A stretch of DNA of 36,345 nt from Paracoccaceae bacterium. GTDB taxonomy: Bacteria; Pseudomonadota; Alphaproteobacteria; Rhodobacterales; Rhodobacteraceae. The notes under the pieces are model-generated. The model searched no databases. It was given only the letters and a program-made list of their open reading frames with translations, and had not been told where the DNA came from. Location of the stretch: assembly GCA_029265455.1 (NCBI GenBank), contig JAJUJF010000010.1, positions 1 through 36,345 of the forward strand, given 5' to 3'. Both the position numbers and the translations under genes were made by a program. Positions 8,174 to 16,656 of the stretch are shown here, piece after piece (positions within the stretch are counted from its first letter, which is position 1; each line of letters begins with the position of its first letter).

Positions 8174-9025
8174 ATGAGGGAGAAGACAGTCCCCGCGGGG
8201 GCAGCGGCAGCAGGATGGGCAGACTCCGCCCCGGTTGCTCTCCGCCCGAAAGGTGAACGGCGGACCATCCAGTCCGTGGACCGCGCCCTGCGGCTGATCG
8301 AGATCCTTGCCGAACGCGAGCGACCCACCTCACTGGGGGAGCTTGCGGAGGCGGCCGGGCTCAACGTCTCGACCTGCCACCACCTGATCGCCACGCTGAT
8401 CACGCGCGGCTACGTGCTCCATGCCGGCCGCAATCGCGGCTACATGCTGAGCCTCAAGCTCGCCGACCTCGCCACCGCGGCCTCGCACCGGTTCGACCTC
8501 GTCGCCTTTGCCCAGGCCGACCTGCAGGCACTCAACGAATCCCTGCGCGAGGCCGTCCAGCTCGCAGTCCTGCGCGAGACCGCCCTCGTCACCCTGCTGC
8601 GGATCGACTCGATGATGCCGAGCCATGTCGAGCCCGACGAGGTGAAGAAGATGAAGGCCGCTCATGCGACGGCGACCGGCAAGGCGATCCTTGCCTGGCT
8701 GCCCGAGTCCGAGATGGTGCACATCGTCTCGGTCAACGGCCTGACCGCCTATACCGAGAACACCATCACCACCCTCTCGGGCCTCATCGAGGAGCTCCGG
8801 CTCGTGCGCCGCATGGGCTATGCCGTCGACGACGGCGAGCTCGAGCCGAACGTGGTCTGCTACGGCGCGGCGCTGCGCGACGGGACCGGCGCCGTCACCG
8901 GCTCGATCAGCGTCTCGATCCCCAGAAGCCGCGCGAGCAAGGAATATCGCGCCCATATCGCCCAGGCGGTGACGCAATGCGCCAAAGGCATAAGCGACCG
9001 CCTGCGGATCGCCCATTTCCGCTGA
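8174..9025 (+). CDS. IclR-family transcriptional regulator
   Basis: A 283-residue IclR-type regulator. The winged HTH covers about residues 32-85 (QSVDRALRLIEILAERERP; SLGELAEAAGLNVSTCHHLI), and the effector domain ends with GSISVSIPRSRAS. Residues 1-28 are an Ala/Gly-rich extension not needed for the fold. The start at 8174 has GGGAG at 8164-8168. It lies directly upstream of and co-directional with the catabolic genes, 46 bases from the alcohol dehydrogenase, so it is the likely local regulator responding to the substrate or an intermediate. A palindrome at 8061-8079 may be its own site. No other regulator lies in the 15-kb cluster. Confidence 0.93.
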   Translation: MREKTVPAGAAAAGWADSAPVALRPKGERRTIQSVDRALRLIEILAERERPTSLGELAEAAGLNVSTCHHLIATLITRGYVLHAGRNRGYMLSLKLADLATAASHRFDLVAFAQADLQALNESLREAVQLAVLRETALVTLLRIDSMMPSHVEPDEVKKMKAAHATATGKAILAWLPESEMVHIVSVNGLTAYTENTITTLSGLIEELRLVRRMGYAVDDGELEPNVVCYGAALRDGTGAVTGSISVSIPRSRASKEYRAHIAQAVTQCAKGISDRLRIAHFR

Positions 9026-9071
9026 GACCCTCGGCGGAACCCCCAAGCAACGGACTTCAAGGAGATTGACC

Positions 9072-10238
9072 ATGGCAATGCCCGATGGCGTGAAGACCAG
9101 CCCCGACTTCCCGATCCCCGACACGATGAAGGCCTGGGTGCTCGGGGATCCCGGCGAACTCACGCTGAAGGACAAGCCGGTGCCGGCACCGAAGAAGGCC
9201 GAGGTCCTCGTCCGCATCGATGCGGTGGCGATCTGCGGGACCGATTTCGAGATCATCAATCACGGTCTGCCGGCGATCATCCAGGGCGGCACGCCGTTCA
9301 ACAAGGACTTCACGCCGGGTCACGAATACATGGGCACGGTCGTCGCCCTCGGTCCGGGCGTGGACGAGTACGAGATCGGCCAGCGCGTGACGGTCGAGAT
9401 CCATGCGGGCTGCGGCCAGTGCAAGCGCTGCCGCCAGGGCATGTACACCTCCTGCCACAACTACGGAAAGAACTACGGTGACGTCGACAAGGGCCACCGC
9501 GCCAACGGCTTCACCACCGACGGCGGCTTTGCCGAATACGCGGTCAACAACATCAACACCCTGATCCCCGTCGCCGACGAGATGAGCGACGAGGAGGCGA
9601 CCCTCGTCGTCACCGCCGGCACCTCGATGTACGGCCTGACCGAACTCGGCGGCCTCGTCGCGGGCGAGAGCATCGTCGTCTCCGGCCCCGGCCCGATCGG
9701 CCTCCTCGGTGCTGCCGTCGCCAAGGCCCTCGGCGCCTCGCCGGTGATCCTGACCGGCACCCGCGACAACCGGCTCGAGATCGGGCGCAAGCTCGGCGCC
9801 GACCATGTCATCAACGTCCGCAAGGAGGACCCGGTCGAGGCGGTGCGCAGGCTCACCGGCGGCAAGGGCGTCGACTACGTCCTCGAATGCTCGGGCGCGC
9901 CGAATGCCGTCAACGAGGCAGCCCAGATGCTGAACCGCGGCGGCAAGCTCTGCCTCGCCGCCTTCCCGTCGGAGCCGGTGCCGGTGGATGTCGCCTATCT
10001 CGTGCGCAACAACATCTACGTCTACGGCATCCGCGGCGAGGGCAAGAGCGCCACGCACCGGGCCGAGGCCTTCATGCGCGAGAAACGTTTCGACGCCACC
10101 CTGATCCACACCCACACCTTCCAGATGGAGGACCTGCCCGAGGCGCTCCGCTACGCGAGGGACCGGGTCGAGGACGCGATCAAGGTCGTCGTGCGCAACG
10201 CCCACCGTACCGCCAGCAAGGCGGTTGCGGCAGAGTAG
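9072..10238 (+). CDS. Zinc-dependent medium-chain alcohol/polyol dehydrogenase
   Basis: A 388-residue NAD(P)-dependent MDR dehydrogenase. The catalytic zinc ligands Cys55 (AICGTD) and His84-Glu85 (GHEYMG) are visible. The structural zinc is bound by Cys114, Cys117, Cys120 and Cys128. The dinucleotide-binding motif is GPGPIGLLG (205-213). It resembles the sorbitol/threonine dehydrogenase branch that oxidises secondary alcohols of polyols or hydroxy acids. ATG 9072 is preferred over TTG 9066 because AAGGAG (9059-9064) sits 7 bases upstream. As first enzyme after the IclR gene, it probably oxidises a ring or chain hydroxyl of the imported substrate; the substrate itself is not readable. Confidence 0.9.
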   Translation: MAMPDGVKTSPDFPIPDTMKAWVLGDPGELTLKDKPVPAPKKAEVLVRIDAVAICGTDFEIINHGLPAIIQGGTPFNKDFTPGHEYMGTVVALGPGVDEYEIGQRVTVEIHAGCGQCKRCRQGMYTSCHNYGKNYGDVDKGHRANGFTTDGGFAEYAVNNINTLIPVADEMSDEEATLVVTAGTSMYGLTELGGLVAGESIVVSGPGPIGLLGAAVAKALGASPVILTGTRDNRLEIGRKLGADHVINVRKEDPVEAVRRLTGGKGVDYVLECSGAPNAVNEAAQMLNRGGKLCLAAFPSEPVPVDVAYLVRNNIYVYGIRGEGKSATHRAEAFMREKRFDATLIHTHTFQMEDLPEALRYARDRVEDAIKVVVRNAHRTASKAVAAE

Positions 10239-10258
10239 ACCCAGGCAGGGACGATCGG

Positions 10259-11176
10259 ATGTTCACCTACGACAGCTATCATCTGCCGCGAACCCTGCGC
10301 GAGGCGCTGGAACTCGCGGCGACCCTGCCCGCCGATGGCAAGGTCATCGCGGGCGGCACCGACATCGTCCCCTATGCGCGCGAGGGGCGCGGGGGCGACG
10401 TGCATTTCCCGGTGCTCCTCGATGTGAGCAAGGTCGCGGAATTCCAGGGTTACGCGATCGAGAACGGGCGGGCGCGGCTCAATGCCGCCCTCCCCTACCA
10501 GGCTTTCCTCGAGGACCCGGTGCTGCGGGAAAACCTCCCCTGCATGCCGGGCTGCGCGATCTGGTTCGCCGATGACCAGATCCGCGAGCAGGCAACGCTC
10601 GCCGGCAACCTCGTCAACGCCTCGCCCGCGGGCGACGGCGCGCCGCCGATGATGGCGCTCAATGCCGAGGTCGAGCTCGCCCGGCTTTCGGGAGGCGAGG
10701 TGACAACCCGCCGCCTGCCGCTCGGCGAGTTCATCACCGGTCCCGGCCGCACCGTCCTCGAGCCGGGCGAGCTGGTGACGGCGGTGATCTGTGACGCGCT
10801 GCCGGGTTATGGCGGCTCGTTCCAGAAGGTCGGCCAGCGCCGCTCCCTCGTGATCTCGCGGGTCTGCGCCGCGGCGCTCGTCAAGCTCGACCCGACCCGC
10901 CACGTGTTCGAGGACGTGCGGCTCGCTCTCGGGGGAATCGCGCCGGTGCCGCTGCGGCTCCACGACATCGAGGAGATGCTGAGGGGCAAGAAGATCACCC
11001 GCCGCCTCGTCGCCGAGGCGAGCGTGATCCCCGCCGACCGCGTGGCCTCGCGGACCCGGGTCGAATACCGCCGGCATGTCGTGCGCGGCTTCGTCGAGGC
11101 CGCGATCGAGGATGCCCTCGTCGCCTGTGGCGCCCCCGTGCCCAGCGACAGGGACAGGGAGGAGGCTCATGCCTGA
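10259..11176 (+). CDS. Molybdenum hydroxylase FAD subunit (CoxM/XdhB-like)
   Basis: The 305-residue FAD-binding subunit of a xanthine dehydrogenase/aldehyde oxidase-family hydroxylase, passing electrons from the FeS clusters to NAD+ or a quinone. The family's two FAD contacts are seen: AGGTDIVPYA (31-40, the AGGT loop) and TLAGNLVNASPAGD (113-126). The C-terminal CoxM domain follows (LALGGIAPVPLRL). The length is normal for the stand-alone subunit. The start is ATG 10259, 20 bases after the dehydrogenase; the frame is open further upstream but inside that gene. It overlaps the next gene by 8 bases, so the three hydroxylase genes are tightly coupled. Confidence 0.92.
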   Translation: MFTYDSYHLPRTLREALELAATLPADGKVIAGGTDIVPYAREGRGGDVHFPVLLDVSKVAEFQGYAIENGRARLNAALPYQAFLEDPVLRENLPCMPGCAIWFADDQIREQATLAGNLVNASPAGDGAPPMMALNAEVELARLSGGEVTTRRLPLGEFITGPGRTVLEPGELVTAVICDALPGYGGSFQKVGQRRSLVISRVCAAALVKLDPTRHVFEDVRLALGGIAPVPLRLHDIEEMLRGKKITRRLVAEASVIPADRVASRTRVEYRRHVVRGFVEAAIEDALVACGAPVPSDRDREEAHA

Positions 11177-13052
11177 TCACGTGATGAATCTCACCGTCAA
11201 CGGCCGCAAGGTGAAGCGGCCGCTGGGTGAAAACTACCGCCTGCTCGACTTCCTGCGCGAGGAGCTCCATCTCACCGGCGCCAAGGAAGGCTGCGGCGCC
11301 GGCGAATGCGGCACCTGCTCGGTCTTCGTCGACGGCAAGCTCGTGAAGTCCTGCCTGATGCCGACGCTCAAGGCCGACGGCGCCACCATCGAGACCGTCG
11401 AGGGCCTCGCTCCCCTCGATTCCCTCACCGAGGTGCAGCGGGCCTTCCACAAGACCGGCGCGAGCCAGTGCGGCTACTGCATCCCCGGCATGGTCATGGC
11501 CGCGACCGCGGCGCTGCGCGAGAATCCGGAGGCGGATTTCGAGGAGATCAAGGAGCGCCTCGGCGGCAACATCTGCCGCTGCACCGGCTATGCCAAGATC
11601 TTCGAGGCGGTGGAGATCGCCCGCGACGTGATCGCCGGGCGGCTCCCGCAGACCGCGCTCGAGCCCGACGCCGCCGCCGAGAGCTTCATCGGCGCCAGTG
11701 TCCGCCGCATCGACGCGCCCTCCAAGGTCACCGGCCGGCTCAAGTACGCGGGCGACATGATCATGCCCGACATGCTGCACATGCAGGTGCTGCGTTCGCC
11801 GCATGCGCATGCCAGGATCGTCTCCATCGACACCAGCGAGGCCGAGGCGCTCGAGGGCGTTGCCTGCGTCATCACCGCCGCCGACGTGCCCGGCGAGGAC
11901 GGGTTCGGCGTCTTCGTCCACGACCAGCCGATCATGGCCCGCGGCAAGGTCCGCCATGTGGGCGAGGCCGTCGCCGCCGTCTCGGCCGAGAGCGTCGAGA
12001 TCGCCCGCCGCGCGCTCGGGCTCATCAAGGTCGAATACGAGGAACTCCCTGCCGTCTTCGATCCCGAGGAGGCGATGCGGCCCGGTGCGCCGGTCATCCA
12101 CGACTACGCGCCCGACAACCTCGTCAAGCACATCCCGATCCGGAAGGGCGACGTCGAGGCGGGCTTCGCCGAAGCCGACCTGATCGTCGAGAACACCTAC
12201 TCCACCCAGCAGATCGAGCACGCCTATCTCGAGCCCGAGGCAGGTCTGGCCTATGTCGATCCCGACGGGGTGGTGACGATCCATTCGCCGAGCCAGAACA
12301 TCACCCACCACCGGCACATGCTGGCGAAGATCATCAACCGGCCGATCAACAAGGTCCGCTTCATCATGAGCCCGGTCGGCGGCGGCTTCGGCGGCAAGGA
12401 GGACATGATCTACCAGGGCATGCTCGCCCTCGCCGCGATGAAGTCGGGCCGTCCCGTGCGCCTCGTCTTCACCCGCGAGGAATCGATCATCGCCTCCGCC
12501 AAGCGCCATCCCGCCCGCATCACCTACCGGATGGGGCTGAAGAGCGACGGCCGGATCACCGCCGTGTCGTTCCGGATGATCTCTGACGGCGGTGCCTACG
12601 GCATGTCGACCGAGGGCGTGATGCGCAAGGCGGCGATCCTCGCGTTCGGGCCCTACGAGGTTCCGAACCTCAAGGTGGATACCTACGGCATCTACACCAA
12701 CAACACGCCGTCGGGCGCCTTCCGGAGCTTCGGGGCGATGCAGACCCAGTTCGCGACCGAAAGCCATCTCGACCTCTGCGCCGAGAAGCTCGGCCTCGAC
12801 CCGTTCGAGATCCGGCGGCGCAACATGATGAAGATCGGCTCGACCACCCATACCGGCCAGATGCTCGAGACCTGCTCGATGGAGGAGGTGCTGCGGGTCG
12901 CGGAGGAGTTCTGCCGCTGGGAACGCGGTGCGCCGACCAGCCGCGGGGCGACGCGCAGCGACCTCGGCGGACCGGATACCCGCAAGCCCTGCACGCTCGG
13001 CGCGCGTTTCAAGATGCCCGAGGCCGAAGAATCCAAGCAGGAGGTTGCCTGA
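11169..13052 (+). CDS. Molybdenum hydroxylase: [2Fe-2S] domain fused to N-terminal half of the Mo subunit
   Basis: A 627-residue fusion. Residues 1-160 are the CoxS-type small subunit: plant-type [2Fe-2S] cysteines 42, 47, 50 and 62 (GCGAGECGTC), then the helical [2Fe-2S] domain with Cys101, Cys104, Cys136 and Cys138 (CGYC, CRCTGY). From about 173 the molybdopterin-binding subunit begins (GASVRRIDAPSKVTGRLKYA), with GGGFGGK at 404-410 and GAFRSFG at 516-522. The protein stops after about 45 residues of extra linker, before the C-terminal half of the Mo subunit, which is encoded by the next gene through a TGATG overlap. GAFRSFG is the XDH-type loop, not the Cys-bearing loop of CO dehydrogenase. 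A split Mo subunit is known in Eubacterium barkeri nicotinate dehydrogenase (NdhL/NdhM), but there the FeS subunit is separate. Confidence 0.9.
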   Translation: MPDHVMNLTVNGRKVKRPLGENYRLLDFLREELHLTGAKEGCGAGECGTCSVFVDGKLVKSCLMPTLKADGATIETVEGLAPLDSLTEVQRAFHKTGASQCGYCIPGMVMAATAALRENPEADFEEIKERLGGNICRCTGYAKIFEAVEIARDVIAGRLPQTALEPDAAAESFIGASVRRIDAPSKVTGRLKYAGDMIMPDMLHMQVLRSPHAHARIVSIDTSEAEALEGVACVITAADVPGEDGFGVFVHDQPIMARGKVRHVGEAVAAVSAESVEIARRALGLIKVEYEELPAVFDPEEAMRPGAPVIHDYAPDNLVKHIPIRKGDVEAGFAEADLIVENTYSTQQIEHAYLEPEAGLAYVDPDGVVTIHSPSQNITHHRHMLAKIINRPINKVRFIMSPVGGGFGGKEDMIYQGMLALAAMKSGRPVRLVFTREESIIASAKRHPARITYRMGLKSDGRITAVSFRMISDGGAYGMSTEGVMRKAAILAFGPYEVPNLKVDTYGIYTNNTPSGAFRSFGAMQTQFATESHLDLCAEKLGLDPFEIRRRNMMKIGSTTHTGQMLETCSMEEVLRVAEEFCRWERGAPTSRGATRSDLGGPDTRKPCTLGARFKMPEAEESKQEVA

Positions 13053-14059
13053 TGTCCCGCTACGCCCGCGGCCGCGGAATGGCCGCTGCCTGGTACGGCA
13101 TCGCCAAGACGGCGACGATCGACCGGGCCGGTTCCTGGGTCGAGCTCGACGACGGCGGCACCGCCAAGGTCCTGACCGGTGTCACCGAGATCGGTGAGGG
13201 CATCCTCACCGTTCTCGCCCAGGTGGCCGCCGAGGAGCTCGGCATCCGGCCCGAACAGGTGACGATCGGCGACAACGACACGTCGCGCTCGCCCGAGGCC
13301 GCCCATGCCGGCGCCACCCGCCAGACCTACATGATCGGCAACTCGGTGGCCCTCGCCTGCCGCAACGCGCGCGAGAGGCTCGACGCCGAGATCGCCGATC
13401 ACTGGGGGGTCGACATCAACCTGATCGAGGCCTTCAACGGCGAGATCTGGGCCCGCGGCACCAACAAGCGCATGACGATGGAAGAGGCGGTCCACATCTG
13501 CAAGAGCCGCGGCGTCGTGCCGGTGGGCTCCGGATCCTTCACCGCGCATGGTACCGGTCTCGACCCGGTGAACGGCACCGGCGCGCCGTGGCAGGTCTAT
13601 GTCTTCGGCGCCCAGGTGGCCGAGGTCGAGGTCGATACCGTGACCGGCGAGGTGCAGGTCCTCGGCATGTGGGCGGTCCACGACGTCGGCCGCACCATCA
13701 ACCCGCGCGGCGTCGAGGGCCAGATCGAGGGCGCCATCGTCCAGGGTCTCGGCCAGGCGCTGATGGAGGATTACCAGACGGAGAAGGGTCACACGACGAC
13801 GCCCGGCTTCTCCAAGTACATCCTGCCGACCGCCCTCGACATCCCGCAGATCAACTCCCGCCTCGTCGAGGACCGGGACCCGAAGAGCCCGCTCGGCGCC
13901 AAGGGCATCGGCGAGCCGGCGCTGGTGCCGACCGCACCCGCGATCATCAACGCCATCTACGACGCGATCGGCGTGCGCATCACCTCGCTGCCGGCGACGC
14001 CGGAGAAGGTGCTCGCCGGTCTCGCGGCAAAGAAGGCCGCGAGCATCGCCGCCGAGTGA
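13052..14059 (+). CDS. Molybdenum hydroxylase: C-terminal half of the Mo subunit
   Basis: A 335-residue protein matching only the second half of a CoxL/XdhA large subunit. It begins RGRGMAAAWYG, the point where intact relatives read RRGRGIA. It contains TGVTEIGEGILTVLAQ, a DNDTS/GATRQTYM segment that lines the molybdopterin cofactor, and GAKGIGEPALVPTAP, whose Glu288 corresponds to the universal catalytic base of this enzyme family. The first codon shares one base with the preceding stop (TGATG), so the halves are translated together and presumably form one active site. Together the two halves give about 790 Mo-subunit residues, normal for the family. No accessory XdhC-like insertase gene is in the window. 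Confidence 0.9.
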   Translation: MSRYARGRGMAAAWYGIAKTATIDRAGSWVELDDGGTAKVLTGVTEIGEGILTVLAQVAAEELGIRPEQVTIGDNDTSRSPEAAHAGATRQTYMIGNSVALACRNARERLDAEIADHWGVDINLIEAFNGEIWARGTNKRMTMEEAVHICKSRGVVPVGSGSFTAHGTGLDPVNGTGAPWQVYVFGAQVAEVEVDTVTGEVQVLGMWAVHDVGRTINPRGVEGQIEGAIVQGLGQALMEDYQTEKGHTTTPGFSKYILPTALDIPQINSRLVEDRDPKSPLGAKGIGEPALVPTAPAIINAIYDAIGVRITSLPATPEKVLAGLAAKKAASIAAE

Positions 14060-14070
14060 AACCAGGGGCA

Positions 14071-14091
14071 GGCGGGCACCACAAGCCCGCC
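14071..14091 (+). promoter_or_regulatory. Intra-operon RNA hairpin
   Basis: GGCGGGC (14071-14077) and GCCCGCC (14085-14091) form a perfect 7-base stem with a 7-base loop, between the Mo-C subunit stop and the next gene's ribosome site (GGGAGGAAGGG at 14101). There is no T-tract, so it is more likely a stability or processing element than a terminator. Confidence 0.4.
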
Positions 14092-14112
14092 ATCCCCGCA
14101 GGGAGGAAGGGA

Positions 14113-15042
14113 ATGGAGACCTCGCTCTACAGTGCGATGCGGCTCGGCATCGTCCATTTCAAGGCCTATCCCGGCATCGAGACCGGAACGGGTCCGATCG
14201 TCGAGACGCTCGAGAAGATCTGCGCCGACGAATTCTGGACCGCGGTCGAGGTCGGCTGGATGAAGGATTACCGCGTGCGCAACACCGCGCGGGCGCTCCT
14301 TGACCAGAGCCATCTTTCCGTCGCCTACGCGACCCAGCCGAAGGCGCTCACGAACAAGCTCAACCTCAACCATCCCGACCGCGCCGAGCGCCAGAAGGCG
14401 GTGGACGCGATCAGGGACTGCGTGGACGAGGCCCGCCAGCTCGGGGCCGAGGTCGTGCGCCTGATCGCCGGCAAGGATCCGGGCGACGCCGAGCGCGAGG
14501 AGGCGAAGAAACGCCTCGTCGATTCCCTGTGCCAGATCCTCGACTACGCCGGGGAGGAGAAGGACGGGCTTGCCTTCACCCTCAAGCTCTTCGACCGTTC
14601 GATCGACAAGAAGAACCTGATCGGTCCGGCCCCCGACGCGCTCGACATCGCGAAGGCCGTGCGGCCGGATTTCCCCAATTTCGGCCTTCTCGTCGATCTC
14701 AGCCATTTCCCGCTCCTCGACGAACGTCCGGAAGAGAGCATTCCGCTGCTTGCGGAGCATCTGGAAGCGGTGCATCTCGGCAACTGTGTCTTCCGGAACA
14801 GGAATCATCCCGCCTATGGCGACATCCAGCCACGCTTCGGCGTGCCGGGAGGCGAGACCGACACGCCCGAGGTGACGCAGTTCTTCCGCACCCTCCGCGC
14901 GAACGGTTTCTTCGACCGTCCCGAGCGGCCGATCGTCAGCGCCGAGGTCCGCCCGGTGCTGGCCGGCGAGATCTCGGAAGTGGTCCTGGCCAATGCCAAG
15001 CGGGTCATCCGCGACGCATGGGCCCTGTCGCAGCGCCCGTGA
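14113..15042 (+). CDS. Sugar phosphate isomerase/epimerase-like TIM-barrel protein (AP endonuclease family 2 fold)
   Basis: A 309-residue protein that looks like the xylose isomerase-like TIM barrel (IolE/IolH/hydroxypyruvate isomerase superfamily). The pattern includes a beta-strand segment QLGAEVVRLIAGKD, LLVDLSHFPLL (metal-binding Asp/His in DLSH) and EAVHLGNCVF (His in the HLGN segment). Late in the chain is SAEVRPVL, with a candidate metal-ligand Glu. These barrels isomerise or epimerise keto-sugars and cyclitol derivatives or act as lyases. ATG 14113 is supported by a strong GGGAGGAAGGG upstream; an earlier open stretch has no family resemblance. Its place among cyclitol-like catabolic genes fits a ketose or inosose step; the assignment is by fold, not substrate. 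Confidence 0.75.
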   Translation: METSLYSAMRLGIVHFKAYPGIETGTGPIVETLEKICADEFWTAVEVGWMKDYRVRNTARALLDQSHLSVAYATQPKALTNKLNLNHPDRAERQKAVDAIRDCVDEARQLGAEVVRLIAGKDPGDAEREEAKKRLVDSLCQILDYAGEEKDGLAFTLKLFDRSIDKKNLIGPAPDALDIAKAVRPDFPNFGLLVDLSHFPLLDERPEESIPLLAEHLEAVHLGNCVFRNRNHPAYGDIQPRFGVPGGETDTPEVTQFFRTLRANGFFDRPERPIVSAEVRPVLAGEISEVVLANAKRVIRDAWALSQRP

Positions 15043-15134
15043 CCGGCGCGGCGCATCGACATGGCGGCGCCCCCACGGGGACGCGGCCGCAAGGGAGGTT
15101 GAAAGAGAATCACAAGAATTCGGAGGGAACTCGA

Positions 15135-16100
15135 ATGAATTCCATGAAGACCCTGCTTGCCGGCGGAGCCGCCGTCATCGCCCTCGCCTTCGGCGGGGCC
15201 GCCCGGGCACAGGACTTCCCCAGCCAGCCGGTCGAGATGACGATCCTCTTCGGCTCGACGGCCCAGACGATCGGCCAGCTCCTCGCCGAACTGATGTCCG
15301 AACATCTCGACGAGCGGGTGGTCCCGGTCTCGCGCCCGGGCGGCGGTGGCTCGGTGGGCTACCAGCATGTCCAGAGCGCCCCGGCCGATGGTCACAACAT
15401 CGTCTGGAACTCGAACTCGATCAGCACGACCTACTACTCGGGCGCAACCAGCTTCGACTACACCGCCTTCGAGCCGATCGCGCGGATCAGCACCGAGGTG
15501 GCCGCCGTCGCGGTCAACGCGAATTCCGGCTGGGAAACCCTCGGCGACATGGCGGAGGCGATCAGGGAGCAGGGCCGCCCGCTCCGGGTCGGCGCTTCGG
15601 GCCGCGGCTCCTTCACCCATCTCGCGACGGAAGCCATGCTCGAGAGCATCGGCCTTGACGATCAGGCGATCCATGTCCCCTTCGACGAGGGTCGGGCCCC
15701 GGTCGAGCTTCTCGCCGGCCGGATCGACGCCGCCGTGCAGTGGCCGGGCCAGTTCATCTCGCACCACAATGCCGGCAAGCTGCGGATCCTCTGCATCACC
15801 GGCACCGAGCGCGTCGAGCAGCTGCCCGACGTGCCGACCTGCAACGAGAGCGGTGCCGAAGGCTTCGAGATGACGATGTGGCGCGGCCTCGCCGCCCCTG
15901 CCGGCACGCCGGAACACGCCATCGAGACGCTCGAGGAGGCGGCACGTCTCGCCGTCGAGGACCCCCGTTTCCAGGAGGCGGCGAAGACCATCGGCTTCGT
16001 GCCCGATTTCGCCCCCCGCGACGAGTTCGGCGAACAGATCGCCGCGGACGACGAGCGCCTTGCCGAACTCATGACCAGACTTGGACTTTCGGAGCGGTAG
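15135..16100 (+). CDS. tctC: Tripartite tricarboxylate transporter substrate-binding protein (TctC)
   Basis: A 321-residue periplasmic solute receptor of the TTT family. It has a signal peptide with cleavage near ARA|QDF (after residue 25). The Bug/TctC fold is indicated by FPSQPVEMTILFG, RPGGGGSVGYQHVQSAPADG and LPDVPTCNESG. In this family two loops bind a carboxylate of the ligand, so the cluster's substrate or an intermediate is likely a carboxylic acid. The start at 15135 has GGAGGGAA upstream. It is followed after 4 bases by TctB, in the usual C-B-A order. It is shorter and more divergent than citrate-binding TctC, so citrate is not implied. Confidence 0.92.
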   Translation: MNSMKTLLAGGAAVIALAFGGAARAQDFPSQPVEMTILFGSTAQTIGQLLAELMSEHLDERVVPVSRPGGGGSVGYQHVQSAPADGHNIVWNSNSISTTYYSGATSFDYTAFEPIARISTEVAAVAVNANSGWETLGDMAEAIREQGRPLRVGASGRGSFTHLATEAMLESIGLDDQAIHVPFDEGRAPVELLAGRIDAAVQWPGQFISHHNAGKLRILCITGTERVEQLPDVPTCNESGAEGFEMTMWRGLAAPAGTPEHAIETLEEAARLAVEDPRFQEAAKTIGFVPDFAPRDEFGEQIAADDERLAELMTRLGLSER

Positions 16101-16104
16101 ACGC

Positions 16105-16611
16105 ATGAGCGAACGCACCCCCTACCAGGCCGAGCAGCGCCGCGACCTCGTCGTCGGGCTGGTCCTGCTCGTGCTCGGCATCGTCTGGACCGGGATCGTC
16201 CTCGCGACGATCCCGCCCGGGAATTACGGCATCGGTCCCCGCGCCTTCCCGCTCTGGCTCGGGGTCGGGCTGGTGGCGCTTTCGGCGATCCTCGCCGGCG
16301 GCGCCTGGCTGAGGCGGAACGGCGATGGCGAGGACCCCGGCGACAGCGGCCTCGCCGGCATGGGCTGGCCGGTCTTCCGCATGGTCGTGCTCGTCTGCCT
16401 GATCCTGGCGGCCTACGGCTTCCTGATGCAGCGCGCGGGCTTCCTCCTCGCCACGGCCCTCACCGTCGCCTTCTCCCTCTGGGTCGTTCTTGGCGAGCGC
16501 AGGCCGTTCCTCGTCGCCGGCATGGCGATCGGCATGAGTGTCGGCGTCTGGCTCGTCTTCGGTCAGTTGCTCGGGGCCTATCTGCCCCGTGGAACCTGGC
16601 TGCCCTTCTGA
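16105..16611 (+). CDS. tctB: Tripartite tricarboxylate transporter small membrane subunit (TctB)
   Basis: A 168-residue inner-membrane protein with four predicted hydrophobic helices: about residues 16-35, 46-63, 92-113 and 118-160 (the last region holding more than one short segment). The conserved TctB element YGIGPRAFPLWLGVGL follows the first helix. The start is ATG 16105; an upstream in-frame ATG lies inside tctC. The poorly conserved TctB subunit pairs with TctA. A perfect hairpin (16618-16636) separates it from tctA. Confidence 0.9.
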   Translation: MSERTPYQAEQRRDLVVGLVLLVLGIVWTGIVLATIPPGNYGIGPRAFPLWLGVGLVALSAILAGGAWLRRNGDGEDPGDSGLAGMGWPVFRMVVLVCLILAAYGFLMQRAGFLLATALTVAFSLWVVLGERRPFLVAGMAIGMSVGVWLVFGQLLGAYLPRGTWLPF

Positions 16612-16617
16612 CCTGAC

Positions 16618-16636
16618 GCGGGAGGCCTCCTCCCGC
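16618..16636 (+). promoter_or_regulatory. Perfect hairpin between tctB and tctA
   Basis: GCGGGAGG (16618-16625) and CCTCCCGC (16629-16636) form an 8-base stem with a 3-base loop, 7 bases after the tctB stop and 20 bases before the tctA start. There is no T run. It could protect or process mRNA to set unequal amounts of TctC/B and TctA; inference. Confidence 0.45.
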
Positions 16637-16656
16637 CCATCACGGGGACGCCCTTC

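Noticed and set aside
11169-14059. CO dehydrogenase (aerobic, form I)
   Set aside because: The active-site loop is XDH-like GAFRSFG without the Cys-bearing VAYRCSFR loop needed for the Cu-S-Mo centre.
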